NCBI RefSeq assembly: GCF_949628215.1 | Contig: NC_134279.1 | Location: forward strand, 50,518,266-50,582,265 | Source: Phalacrocorax aristotelis | Lineage: Eukaryota > Chordata > Aves > Suliformes > Phalacrocoracidae | Direction: 5' to 3' | DNA: 64,000 nucleotides | In this document: positions 12,101 through 21,945 of the stretch, one piece after another | Numbering within the stretch: position 1 is the first letter of the stretch | Layout: every line of letters starts with the position of its first letter | The notes under the pieces: model-generated | Told to the model about the DNA's origin: nothing | The model's database searches: none | What the model saw: only the letters and a program-made list of their open reading frames with translations | Translations under genes and position numbers: made by a program

Positions 12101-15100
12101 TGGACTTTAATGGAAAACAGACAGAAAGCATAGATCAGTCACCTAATAACTCTTAAGAACAAAGACACTGAGCTTTCAAATTTGGGGGAAATCCTAATTG
12201 CTTCACTAGCAAATGCACACATATAAGCAAGACAAACATTTAACTGCACTGTTGAAAAGAATAAGAAAAATGGACAATGGCAAGACTTATATAGTGCAAT
12301 CCAAGGACTGACCTGAGAATCATGAAGTTGGTTGTGAAAGCGCTGAATTAAGTCATTCAATTCTTCATTCAGTTCTGATGTAAGGCTTACTCCTGAAACA
12401 CTACCTGTAGTCTCTGTTACAACTGGACATGCAAAAGAAGGACGAAAAAACGTAAATAATTTTCCGTAGTGATGAAATAAAGGCTATTTGATTACAATGT
12501 TTGGTTTAACAGGAACATCAATATACTGCACCTCTTTAAATACAGCAATTATTTTTAATGTTGTGTCCTTCCCACCAACTTTACTCTTGAAAGATTACTT
12601 AAATTACAGAAATACTAACAAGCCAGCTCACAGTTCCTTTGTGATGAACCATACAAAGAACTTTATAAGTCTGTTCTGTGTTTTCTAAAAAGGTTGAAGC
12701 AAAATTAAAACCACCAAGTTGTCTAGGGTTGATGGAAACATTTTGCTTGTTAGAACAAAATTGTTATTATTTAGCACAGCCAAACTAAGAACAGTGCATG
12801 TAATTTTACTTCCTTAAAATAATTAACAGGACGCCAAGCTTTCATCTTGGTGTAAGCTGTGAACTGTACAGCTGCGAAAAAAGTCTTGGCAGTTTGCTCT
12901 TCAAAAAGCTTTATGAGAGGAATACATTTAAAAGAAAGCTTCCCCCCCCACCCTGAATGCTCATATTCAAGCATTACTAAGATACAGAACTAGCAGTTGA
13001 AAAATCCAAATACCTCTTTTTACCCAAATATGAACCAACACTTTGTGAGAAAAATCAAGCACAAATATTTTCCCCATAGATCCTGACTTCATTACCTGCA
13101 CAATGAAGTTTTACTATTCTCAAATTTTAAAAAGTTTATTTTGCCCTATGTTGAATTTGAATCTTTACATTTCCTACCCTACAGTTCTAGCACATACCAC
13201 ATCTTTAAGTAAGTCAACACAAACAGCAGTAAGAAATTGTTATTAAGAGTGACACAAGAGGAAACATAAAACACCACCAAAGAATTTTAAAAAAAATTAA
13301 ATTCTGATTTATCATAAATAATCCTATTTTCTACCCACTTCATCTACCCAATCCTCATCGAGATCAAGTTTTGTATATTTGAGGAAGAAACAGAAAGATT
13401 CCATCACAGGTGTACTCCTGTGGAGCAGACAGAAGAAAAGCAATTACTGGAAACCATTTAAGAAACAAGGAAACACCTTTCAAAAAGCACTTGATTGTCT
13501 TGCTCCTGTGGTAACTTTCTAAAAGCTCACTACCTACCAACTTCTCTGCTTCTCTTCCAACACTAGAGTTTTCTTAAGTAGTTCCACCTTTCCTGTAGTC
13601 TATCAAATCAAGGACAGGAATAAAAGCAGGAAGAGGAGCTCTGCAGAGCAAGGAACCTTAAAGACTTTTTGTAAGACACAGAAACCAATGCTTAAATTTC
13701 TACAAATTAAGCTATTTTAAACACAAAAGTTAACTGTGGTAAGAACTGCTATCCCATATACTCTCTAATAAAGGCTAATAGCAACTCTTATGGGGAAAAG
13801 TTATGGAACAGTAACAGAGACTGAATCTGAACTTGCTCAGTGCAAAAACTGTCATTCCCTATGAATGCACATGTAACTGTACCCTATTTCCAAATAAAAG
13901 TAAATAGGATTTAGGGAGGGGTGGGAGACAGGACAAGTTTTGAAGAAACAAAAGATAATTCACATGTCAGCAGTGCACAAAATCAAGGTCAACTGTCTTT
14001 TTAAGATTGAACTCTTGAGAAAACAACTCTGTTAACAAGCTTTAAGCAGCTATCAAAAAGAAGTCTCTCTCCCAAAGATAATTTTAGAAAAGTTGGGAGT
14101 ATATGAAAGCAAATTAGAAGAATGCTTTTAAACTGAAGGTTATAACATAATGGTGATGACCTATTATCAGAACCATGCCCCCAGTTTACATGTCATAGAA
14201 TTTCAGAGTTCTAGCTTCATATTTATGTAACTGCTTTACCAACTTCCTCCTTTCATGTACTGGATAAACCAATAGTCTACCAATGGCTATTAAACTGTCA
14301 AGCAACCAGCCATCAAAAAAAAAAAAAAAAGACAAATCAAACAAAAACTCAAATTACAACCGCCTACAGCCAGAAGGATGCAGAAAGGGAGAGAACACTC
14401 TCTATCTGCCACTCCATTTCTTCCTTTAAAGGCCTGGGACAACAACGGAGGGGAAAGGCAGATTCCTAATCTGACATGGTAGACCAATTCTTTGGAGAGA
14501 AGCCCACGCTTCTAGGATTTTACAAGGAAACCACAGAAGTCAGCTGTGTGATTTTTAACTGACACACCCTTTTATAATGTTGTCAACTCTTCAGAGGTAG
14601 AAGTCTTGCAGTAAAATTTAAAAAAACCTGAATTATAAAAAGAACTTTAATGTGTATTCCACAATTCCAGCTTTAATCATTCAATCAGCATGCTAACATG
14701 CTATCAAAGACACTGTCATTCCACATACCAGAATCATCCATAACAGCAATTGCTTGCTCTGCCTTATGCTGCAAAGCCAGAAGAGCTGCCTGTCTTCCTT
14801 GAAGAGCCTTCAATTGCTCCTGCTGTTGTAGCATCCTTTTCAATAAATCATGCTGCTTCTTCAAGTTCTCCAACTCCTCTTTAGCTTCCTGTTGAGGATC
14901 TCTGGCCTGCATGATATGGAAGAGTATTACCATAATCACAACAAATTTATTTACTGAGTACTAGTGACAGAAGTGTCAAAACAAGCAGGACTTTAGTGTA
15001 AAAAGGTGAAAATGAAACAGCTTCACCTTTCCAATAGTCATTTTCAGTCTAAAAATTTCAGACAGCCAGTAGGAAGACGCCTGTACCACCAACACATGCT

Positions 15101-18100
15101 TACCACTCCTGGGGGTAAGGTTTTCTTTAGAAGCCCTAATGTGTCCCAGAGACTAACCCAAGCATCCTTCTATCTTTTGAATCATAAAAGATGGCATTAA
15201 GCTGTAAGACTGGTAAAGCTAAGCAAGATAAGTCGTATTATCAGGGAGCTACATATAATACAAGATCTACAGTGATTTACTGGCCTAAATTCTCTGAATT
15301 TTCAGCGGAACTTTTTGGGCACTTACTCTTCTCTAACCCATAACGTGTTTAGCTTTGTATGCCATATTTATGCCACAGATGCTGGAATAAACCAGATTTA
15401 GGTAAACCAATTTCAAAACAAAAATATGCACAGAACCCCCTCTATACCATACTTTCAAATGCATGGAAACAGATCTACAAGAATGAAAGCATGTTGGGCA
15501 GTTAAAATATATTAAAACTAAGTTATTTTCCTCACCCTACCCTAATCAAAAACTGAAGATCTGCCTCAAAACTTTTTTTCAAGGACTCTCAGCAAATTAT
15601 GTATTTTAATGAGACATCCACAGTTAAGATCTGATCCTGTCTGAAGTTGAATTATGTAGATGAAACCATGGAAAAATTTGCCTTCTTTTTGTTAGGAGGT
15701 GACAAGTATTTAAAAAGAACATTACTAACCGAAAAGCATCATCTTTTCTCCACATAGTGCTGAGTTCCTGAAGTACAAAATTCTCTCAGTCCAAAAACAG
15801 CACCAAATGTTAGAACAGAAGCAGGCATCTTGTTAACTAGTTCTGGGTACTGGGAATGCTCAACTTTCCAGCATAGAAAGGAGAACACATCCAGAATTCT
15901 AAACTTCTCAAAGAAGTGTCACTAAAAGATGCACTGCAACTGGCACTGATTATTCCTGTTAAATTTTCATCTTATATATAAAAAGCAGAGTAGAGGCAAA
16001 ACAGAGTACACAGTGAAATCAGCACAGGAAGGAACAGGGGGAGAAAGGTAAAAAGGGGAGGCGTCTCAGTCTCACTCACCTATTAAATAATCCAAGCTTT
16101 ATCTAAAGTACAAGATTTGCTTGAGTTCATTAAAATCACAAAACTAATTTGTCAAGGTTAATTCTACGTTTGGACTACTAAGCTTGACAAAACACTCCAG
16201 TCTTATTTTATGGAAAAAAAATATCAAACTTATCTTTCCTTTTTTTTTTCTCCCTTCTTAGATACAGAGTAAGACACAAAGCCATAGAAAAGCTGGTAAC
16301 AGATAACAAAAGAAGTTTTAGACTTCAAAGCCCTTTGTCTTCCCCCTTCCAACCAAATATTCACATAAACAGCTATAAAAAAAGTTTATGGAACAAGTTA
16401 AGGCTACTATTCTCTAATTTGTTTTCTCTATATGGTACTACCTTAAATTTGCATTGGCAGAATATTGGTGTAAACATAACAAGTGTCTGAAAGTCACATT
16501 TACAATATGTTCTCTCAGAAAGAGAACAGCAAAACTGGAAAAGATCATCTACATAAAATCAGAACACCTCCTGCAGAGTTACATGTAGTACTTTCCCTGT
16601 CAATGTTGACACTTCAGAAGAGAAGGTTGTCAAACATCTATTTAAAGAAGAAGAACCCTAGACAAAGAAGATGCATTCAATGAAGACAGCTGGATACAGA
16701 TAAGCAGGCCAAATGGGAACATTCACCGTAAATAATAAAAACATTGAAGGAGCGGGAAAGAAGGAGCGGGAAAGAAGGAGCGGGAAAGAAGGAGCGGGAA
16801 AGAAGGAGCGGGAAAGAAGGAGCGGGAAAGAAGGAGCGGGAAAGAAGGAGCGGGAAAGAAGGAGCGGGAAAGAAGGAGCGGGAAAGAAGGAGCGGGAAAG
16901 AAGGAGCGGGAAAGAAGGAGCGGGAAAGAAGGAGCGGGAAAGAAGGAGCGGGAAAGAAGGAGCGGGAAAGAAGGAGCGGGAAAGAAGGAGCGGGAAAGAA
17001 GGAGCGGGAAAGAAGGAGCGGGAAAGAAGGAGCGGGAAAGAAGGAGCGGGAAAGAAGGAGCGGGAAAGAAGGAGCGGGAAAGAAGGAGCGGGAAAGAAGG
17101 AGCGGGAAAGAAGGAGCGGGAAAGAAGGAGCGGGAAAGAAGGAGCACTCCCCATGTATAAACCCTATTTGAGGCTAAAATAATAATTTGAAAGAGTACCT
17201 TTGAAGGCAATCCACGTTCTTGACTATTAATCCTACAAGGCCAGATTTCCCTGTCATTCAGAGCAGCTCTGTCACTTTCCCCTTTAGGGCTTGCTGTAAC
17301 ATCAATGTCTGTAACCTGTTCTTGTAAAGCTGAATTCCCTAGTTTGTCCTCAATGCAGGGCCGAACGCTCAAACTAAAAGATACCTCCTTTATTAAATAG
17401 TTTAGTACATTAGATTTTGAACATGTGCTCCAACTTAGCATGCATTTTCAACTTACAAACCTACCCACTTTTATCTTGTCAAATAATGAAAGCTAGTATC
17501 AAATAAAATCTACCAAAGAGCAGAGACATTCTTAGTCATTCTTAGAATTTTCATCACAATAAGGCTCCGTATGAACCTGATATGACTAGAAGTATTCATT
17601 CTGCATGTAATATATTCAAGCTGCATTTAAAGAGAAATTGGATGCAAAATGAGAAGCCAAACATAAAACTAAAACCCATTTTGCAAAGATGAAGAAAAAT
17701 GCAAGCTTACATGTATACTTCTTAAACTGTACTGGTCTTTATCTGCATTTTTTTTTAAGTTAAAAGTACATCATTTTATTTCCTTACAGGGATAGAAAGA
17801 GTTCTTACAAAGCTAAAAATAATTACAAGAACTTCTTAATGTTTTAACTGCTGTTTTACTTCCAAGTAGAACATTCAAAGTACTAACTGGCTATAAGAGT
17901 ATCAGCTTTCCAGTACTATTCCTCAGCACAGTAGTATGGGAAGATGTAGAACATAAGCTGTTATTAAAATGCTTTTGTACATAATACAAGATTTGTTTAC
18001 CACATTCGTATAAAAGCTTTTATGAATAGGAAGATTGTCTGTGTATCTCATAACTACATTCAGAACACCTTTTCTGAAAGGTGCTCATCTTTAAAAAAGG

Positions 18101-21100
18101 AGAGAAACTTCTGCGTTAGGTCACTACTTTATCGTATTACTAGAAAGACGCTTTGGCAATGGCCTACTAATGACCCATTTCCAACCCTCTCCTCACCCAA
18201 TAACTGCAGTTTTTCCCCAGTAACAGAAACAAACTTACAGATGAAAAATTGTATAGAAAAGGATTCCTTCCAATCAATCCAGTGCATGCTCTGCCAAATT
18301 AAACATTTAACCCTTCATTCTACTTTGAAGAAAGACTAAATATTTAAAAACACTACTCAAGACACATTGTTGTTGTGACAGAAACATTAGTTTTTCCCCA
18401 TATAAAAAAATTTAAAATATCTACACATGTGTGAACACCTCCTGAACAGAGTGTTTGGAGATCTACTATTTTTTAATTGAACTGCAGATTGACACTATCA
18501 CAACAATCACAACATAAACAAAGCAAAGTCTTCATTTCTAGCACCTTAATTACTAAAAGGCAGCTTACCGTGGTATCTGAAGCCTCAGACTGCACATCAA
18601 TGTTTAGCGATGTGCTCTCACCTACAGAACCAGATCCCACAGCTGAATCTATAGTCCGAACATCATCCTCCTCATTTTCTCTAGCCTGAAATATTTCATT
18701 GGCATGAATCAAAAGCTATGTAAGGGGGCAGTAAAAATGAATTATGGAAGGTACTACATATCAAAACCAACTCCCCGAGTAGTACCATCAAAACATGAAC
18801 TGTCAACTCCTAGAAAAGCTTACAGTGCAGAAACAAATATATTATTTTCTCAAACTTACAAGCGTCTTTTGCAAAAATTTCAGATAGGATTTCTCCTGCT
18901 CTTTAAGGTGATCTATAAGGTGTGATAAACGCTCAACATTGGCCGATCTTTCATTTTTCTCTACAAGATCATCCCGCATGGAGCTGGCCTTAGCAATATA
19001 GTCCCGAATTTGAACTAGTCTGCTCACAATCTGTAAAGACACTGAAATTACTGAATGCATTCAGCTACAGCTTTAACGTATTTAATGCACAAGACATGGT
19101 GATACAGCAACAGCAAAGTAGTAATTAAAGCGGTGACATACTGGTAGTACTTTCAATCCTATAAGCATGCTTCTGCAAGTGATTAAAAGTCAACAGCTTT
19201 TGTAAGAATAAATTTATGCATGCATGAAGCTGCAAGCCTGAAGCACGGGGCTTCTTGTCAACGTAGGCTAAAACAGAATTGAGCTTTTAATATGAAAATA
19301 TTAAACTGTGAGAGTATTTTCTGGAACTGTATAAAAGAGAACCAACCTCCAAGATGAAAATTAATACTGTTTCTGTTATCAATAAGCAGATTTCTAAAGA
19401 AATCTAAAGAACACATGATTACGTTTGGTTTCACATTTTCATCAAGTCAGTGGGAAGATAAGTATTTCCAATAAAGATTTACCAGTTATACTTTTCAGAA
19501 ATTTACAAAGATGCACTGAAAAGTAACAAGGTAATTAAAACCTTTCTAAGAGTCAATACTCTGTAGACTTTATAGGCTATTTAAATACCTGGCTACTATC
19601 CATAGCTGGTTCTCCCCTTCCATCTTCTTGAGCAGAGACATGACAATTTTGCAAGAAATCCTTGCTTAGAGCAGCTCCAAACAACTCTTTACATTGCACT
19701 GATACCCCACTTTCCTTTTTTTGGGAACCTGAGGCAGGATCTTTGCTTTTGTTAGTGTTTATCTGCAGGGATAGGAAGTTGAATGGTTTTTTGCTTTCAT
19801 TAAGTTGACGTTTGTTGTTAGCAGCCGTTGCCCTGCCTTGAGAATCACTTCCAATGCTTCTCTATAAACAAACAAAAACACAGAATAATTGCTTTATTTT
19901 TTCCTCCAATATATTCTTAACACTGAATAGTTTCACTGCTTGGATTACCAGTTCTGCAGGATTATTAGACTGATTTTAAAGTTACCATATTAGTCACCGA
20001 CTAGCCAAAAGCTAGCTAAAGACAGTGCCAGTGATTTTTGCCATGTAGTTTTCAGAAAGCAAGCCCACCCTCCCAGAACAGCTGAGAAGCAAAAATGTTC
20101 TGCGGTTCCTCCAAGCTTAATTCCTCATCCTTGCTGTGGCCTCCACCTTTACTACAGTGAAAGGCATCCTACTTCTCCAGGTACAGTTGAGAGAGAATAA
20201 CAATAATGAAAGAGCAACATATTCATTTGCAGAATATGTTACCTCATAACTTCAGCTTTTCTTTAGAACCTTCTGAATAGCAACTTGTTGCTGTAACGTA
20301 CATTTGGGGAGGAAGTTATGCCCAGTCTTCATATTCTGAATAAGTCAAAGCAACGAACTGCATTTGGAAGAATCTTCACAACCCAAACAAGTTAACAACA
20401 AAGTTTGGCAAAGGTTAACAAGCCTCTACTCTGAAACTGTTAGCACAAACTTATGCCTTGTTACCAAAGAATTAATCCCTCACACTTTTTGTTATTTTTG
20501 ACACAGGAAGGACAAATGTGCCATACTCCCAAAGCAGTTATGTCTAAAAAATTCATGCCATATATTTCTCCACGCTCTACTGACGTGCAGATTTTAATGT
20601 TACTTTTCTGCTTAATCCAGATAACAGTGTTCAGAACCACAAACCGGGACTTCAAGAACAGACTTTCAAAATAAGGTACAGATATTTTTGAGTAGCAGAT
20701 AAGTATGATGAGTAAGAAATACTGATTTGAGGACACAGGAATTTGTTAATGATTGAGAGGAAGGATACTGTGAAGCACAGGAAAGCCACAGTCCTGAACT
20801 TTCCAAATTCTGTCAAGGTCAAACCCAGAATTTTGATCTGGCTCTGTGGTGTCTATAAGCTTTTTTTTTTTTTAACCCTAATCGCTTATGAAAGCTTTCT
20901 TTATTCATCTGTCAAATTATTAAGAGCTAGCTGAATAAATTTTGGAGTCACATTTATAGTGGGAATTAGTATTCACACAAACCTGATCCAGATCACTGAA
21001 GTTTATTCTTTGTTTAAGTCTTTCTAGTTCAGCCTGCTCTGGAACAGACATCTGGGTCATGTATCGAGCATGAGGAAAGCTATGAGGAGTTCTGGTCTTC

Positions 21101-21923
21101 CGTCGTCCCATTCCTGGTGAGGATTCTGGAGATATATCATTGGTAAGCCTCGTTTCAGCTTCCCCACCAAGCTTTTTCTTGTTTTTTTCTGAAGATCTGT
21201 TTGCTTTCTTCTGTTGACTTCCCCAGTCCTTAAGGGGAAGGAGAAGGAAGAAAAAATGAAGGTAATGTTTGTTATCCACATAGAAAGTAAATGTTTTAAT
21301 TCAGTGAAAAAGAGTTTACTTCCATTTTAGAAGTACAAATAAAAAGCGGTATCAAAATACACTAAGTTTTCTAGAACAAACATCACATTACAAAGTATGA
21401 TTTTCTCCACTGTATCAATTAAGAATAGCTTGACAGGAAATTTGAAACCCATTTCATCCTACAAAGCATTAAGTTAATTTTAAATTAAGCTAAAATTCAA
21501 TTTTTCTTCTTTGCTGAAGAATCTTCAGTAGTTTGGAATTTTGAAAATTAGAGTTTTCACTCTCATGACACCTAAAACACTTGTGTGTCTAGCTACTTTA
21601 TTTACCCAAAACATCTCCCATAAATACATCTACAGGCTTCACAACCTTTGAATTTGCTCATGCTTGCTTACATCTATCTCAATTATTCCTACTGGTTTTG
21701 CGGATACTTACCTGTAAAGCTGTACTGACAAGGCTTAGGGATTTGCATTGTTACCTGCCACGAACAGAATCTCCCTGGTAATTTTAATGTACAGGATAAA
21801 ATAGCAACTGAAAGTTAATAATTATACCGTGTTGTTCAGCCGGTCATCAAGGCTCTCATTGCTCCAGCTAGGCAAGTCCTGATCATTCATGCCTTCTTCA
21901 AAGGGACCACCTCCTGTTGCCAT
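1..21923 (-). CDS. PCM1: PCM1, pericentriolar material 1 (N-terminal half, 18 coding exons, 3' part outside window)
   Basis: PCM1 is the coiled-coil scaffold of centriolar satellites, needed for protein delivery to centrosomes and primary cilia. The joined exons translate from MATGGGPFEEGMNDQDLPSW and match vertebrate PCM1 along their whole length. Coding exons in transcription order: 21828-21923, 20983-21228, 19589-19861, 18860-19030, 18569-18685, 17199-17348, 14729-14906, 12313-12422, 11674-11890, 10255-10453, 9781-9957, 8890-9047, 8465-8679, 6612-6766, 6401-6530, 4513-4647, 2796-2986, 1-139. They total 3,057 nt, or 1,019 codons, about half of the roughly 2,000-residue family length. Each has an AG acceptor and GT donor, and the phases join without a stop. 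Charged heptad-like segments (exons 4, 7, 9, 11, 13, 15, 17) fit its coiled coils. The start has G at -3 and +4. The C-terminal half, including the known LC3-interacting region, lies outside the window. Confidence 0.97.
145..2264. repeat. G-rich minisatellite, T-free on + (A-free in PCM1 sense)
   Basis: About 120 tandem units. Roughly 151-718 holds units near 20 bp, AAGCAAAGGA plus 9-11 G. Roughly 719-1970 holds 16-17 bp units, AAGCAAAG plus about 9 G. 1975-2250 holds mostly 16 bp units with fewer G. Local variants occur in clusters: AAGCAAGG at about 944-1020 and GCGGG at about 2057-2085. The + strand has no T anywhere from 145 to 2264. In PCM1 sense the array is therefore poly-C with CTTTGCTT and contains no A. 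It fills the 3' end of the intron before exon 18. Dense G-runs on + can form G-quadruplexes on the PCM1 template strand. Copy number in the assembly may not be exact. Confidence 0.97.
2255..2312. repeat. 29-bp tandem duplication at the array edge
   Basis: Two adjacent identical 29-bp units (agcaaaggggtgtgtgggaa...) start at 2255 and 2284. They share AGCAAAGGGG with the main array but keep GTGTGTGGGAATGGAGGAGT, so they look like a less degenerate or ancestral unit at the distal edge. Confidence 0.85.
2796..2986 (-). CDS. PCM1: PCM1 coding exon 17
   Basis: Residues 910-972 plus two bases: LWSEMRRHEILREELRQRRK, QLEALMAEHQRRRELAETVS to QQSRTE. A basic coiled coil. The donor is the strong GTAAGA. 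It leaves in phase 2, into the intron that holds the G/C-rich minisatellite. Confidence 0.96.
2987..4512. other. PCM1 intron 17 region
   Basis: AT-rich unique-looking sequence between coding exons 17 and 16. I see no repeat family, RNA gene or conserved frame. The short open frames at 3228-3443 and 3778-4104 have no recognisable product. Confidence 0.6.
4513..4647 (-). CDS. PCM1: PCM1 coding exon 16
   Basis: Residues 865-909, FSAGLGNGPANRQTSPATST to ESVPVGNE. It keeps the Ser-Thr-Pro at 883-885. In human PCM1 the TSTP in this region fits the reported CDK1 site (Thr703) that primes PLK1 docking; that mapping is from memory. The acceptor is ctttcag and the donor GTATTT. Phase 0 at both ends. 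Confidence 0.92.
4885..5892 (+). mobile_element. Solo LTR of an avian endogenous retrovirus, antisense in a PCM1 intron
   Basis: A GC-richer block of about 1,008 bp with inverted termini TGGGTT and AACCCA. Promoter-like and polyadenylation features read on the + strand: a TATA-like ATATTTAA at 5057-5064 and AATAAA at 5622-5627 and 5629-5634. Between them is a diverged internal repeat built around GCAGCCCATGG and ACGCTGGAGCAG. The composition and order of motifs match an LTR type I know from neoavian genomes; the family name is not certain. No gag, pol or env is present, so it is a solo LTR. No clear target-site duplication is visible. Confidence 0.75.
6401..6530 (-). CDS. PCM1: PCM1 coding exon 15
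   Basis: Residues 821-864: REKFYEAKLQQQQQEIKQLQ to KACPDLQ. A long glutamine-rich coiled coil and one of the most conserved PCM1 segments. The intron to exon 14 is only 81 bp. The donor is GTAGGT. Confidence 0.96.
6612..6766 (-). CDS. PCM1: PCM1 coding exon 14
   Basis: Residues 770-820 plus two bases: DEDPEPQATIANASNIGDLV to LQKDVGLNEKA. The acceptor is gttctcttag and the donor GTATGC. It ends in phase 2. Confidence 0.94.
7893..8035. repeat. A/C-rich low-complexity tract
   Basis: Runs of CCACCCCC and CAAAAAA in the PCM1 intron between coding exons 14 and 13, about 430 bp upstream in coordinate from exon 13. In PCM1 sense it is G/T-rich. It is simple sequence with no clear unit. Confidence 0.8.
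8465..8679 (-). CDS. PCM1: PCM1 coding exon 13
   Basis: Residues 698-769: DCHNREDDKDIDLLQGEDDE, then SSHRSSLGDAAGDAEFEQKI, then NRLIAAKQKLRQLQNLAAMV. An acidic patch followed by a helix. The acceptor is ccctgcctccag and the donor GTATTT. It ends in phase 0. Confidence 0.96.
8890..9047 (-). CDS. PCM1: PCM1 coding exon 12
   Basis: Residues 645-697, asparagine-rich: NPQGISSWSEINSNSNVQCG, NRDGRHLNTDCEINNRSAAN, LRTLKMSSAL. The acceptor is ttaccctag and the donor GTATGT. It ends in phase 1. Confidence 0.95.
9781..9957 (-). CDS. PCM1: PCM1 coding exon 11
   Basis: Completes residue 586 and reaches 644 plus two bases: KLNEVRKRLNELRELVRYYE, TSDMMTDAVNEN, then an acidic stretch (KEEEETEKSESNSEHED) and PVTNIR. 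The acceptor is cctccgcag and the donor GTTGTC. Confidence 0.95.
10255..10453 (-). CDS. PCM1: PCM1 coding exon 10
   Basis: Residues 520-585 plus two bases. A low-complexity linker (FFPASGSPQRSIDQRSTTSA) followed by an acidic segment (SQNENEEDDNLNPTEKLQ). The acceptor is ttttctgcag and the donor GTAAAA. It enters in phase 1 and leaves in phase 2. Confidence 0.93.
11674..11890 (-). CDS. PCM1: PCM1 coding exon 9
   Basis: Residues 448-519 plus one base, TQSVPDNRRQAESLSLTREI to NEQHLNNSS. A coiled-coil segment (QLFKEMRLLQGKKQKMDKLL). The donor is GTAAGT. It ends in phase 1. Confidence 0.96.
12313..12422 (-). CDS. PCM1: PCM1 coding exon 8
   Basis: Completes residue 411 and runs to 447: VVTETTGSVSGVSLTSELNE to FHNQLHDSQ. 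The acceptor is gcatgtccag and the donor GTCAGT. It begins in phase 1 and ends in phase 0. Confidence 0.95.
12423..14728. other. PCM1 intron between coding exons 7 and 8
   Basis: A 2.3 kb AT-rich intron. It contains an A-run at 14317-14330 and otherwise no repeat or RNA gene I can recognise. Confidence 0.6.
14729..14906 (-). CDS. PCM1: PCM1 coding exon 7
   Basis: Residues 352-410 plus one base, ARDPQQEAKEELENLKKQHD to QAIAVMDDS. A glutamine/leucine-rich coiled coil (KRMLQQQEQLKALQGRQ). The acceptor is catgcag and the donor GTATGT. It ends in phase 1. Confidence 0.96.
16749..17145. repeat. 14-bp minisatellite, 28 perfect copies plus a partial one
   Basis: The unit GGAGCGGGAAAGAA is repeated from 16749 to 17140, 392 bp or exactly 28 copies with no mismatch seen, followed by a partial GGAGC. 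The + strand has no T from 16746 to 17147. In PCM1 sense it is TTCTTTCCCGCTCC, an adenosine-free pyrimidine tract starting about 50 nt past the donor of cassette exon 6. Perfect homogeneity points to recent expansion. Confidence 0.97.
17199..17348 (-). CDS. PCM1: PCM1 probable cassette exon 6
   Basis: Fifty codons, residues 302-351, DKLGNSALQEQVTDIDVTAS to QERGLPSK, phase 0 at both ends and donor AAG|GTACTC. The in-frame acceptor is tgcattgag. A stronger-looking acceptor 25 nt upstream (cttttag, exon end 17373) would give a 175-nt exon with an early in-frame TGA. I cannot place this segment in a reference isoform from memory, so its use is inferred from the open frame, the matching phase and the protein-like composition. 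The 14-mer array starts about 50 nt beyond its donor. Confidence 0.6.
18569..18685 (-). CDS. PCM1: PCM1 coding exon 5, acidic/serine cassette
   Basis: Residues 263-301, ARENEEDDVRTIDSAVG to DVQSEASDTT. It is exactly 39 codons and phase 0 at both ends. The flanking exons also join in frame without it (..QKTL then ARDPQQE), so it is a natural cassette. Mammalian PCM1 isoforms with and without this segment are known to me from memory. Confidence 0.9.
18860..19030 (-). CDS. PCM1: PCM1 coding exon 4
   Basis: Residues 206-262, IVSRLVQIRDYIAKASS to KSYLKFLQKTL. This highly charged helical segment starts the first strong coiled coil (VEKNERSANVERLSHLIDHL). The donor is the strong GTAAGT. Phase 0 at both ends (171 nt). 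Confidence 0.96.
19589..19861 (-). CDS. PCM1: PCM1 coding exon 3
   Basis: Residues 115-205, from RSIGSDSQGRATAANN to EDGRGEPAMDSSQ. Two AGs overlap at the acceptor (tatag|AGAAGC). The upstream one keeps the frame and gives Arg-Ser, as in mammals. The donor is GTATTT. Phase 0 at both ends (273 nt). Confidence 0.94.
20983..21228 (-). CDS. PCM1: PCM1 coding exon 2
   Basis: Residues 33-114, from DWGSQQKK to INFSDLDQ, with a basic, serine-rich stretch and SSPGMGRRKTRTPHSF. The acceptor is ccccttaag and the donor GTTTGT. It is phase 0 at both ends (246 nt). Confidence 0.95.
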
Positions 21924-21945
21924 GACAAGCAATCAATAAAAAGAA
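21828..21945 (-). CDS. PCM1: PCM1 exon 2, start codon exon
   Basis: The start codon is at 21923-21921, followed by residues 1-32 (MATGGGPFEEG to DDRLNNT). The acceptor tttcttttag lies just above 21945, leaving 22 nt of 5' UTR. The donor after ACG is GTATAA. The exon ends in phase 0. Confidence 0.95.

Noticed and set aside
16749..17140. CRISPR-like array.
   Set aside because: Direct tandem repeat without spacers, in a vertebrate intron.
16677..17441. Open frames on both strands through the 14-mer array (up to 254 codons).
   Set aside because: Repeat translation of a 14-bp unit that rotates frames. Only the 17199-17348 part has the phase and splice sites of a PCM1 exon.
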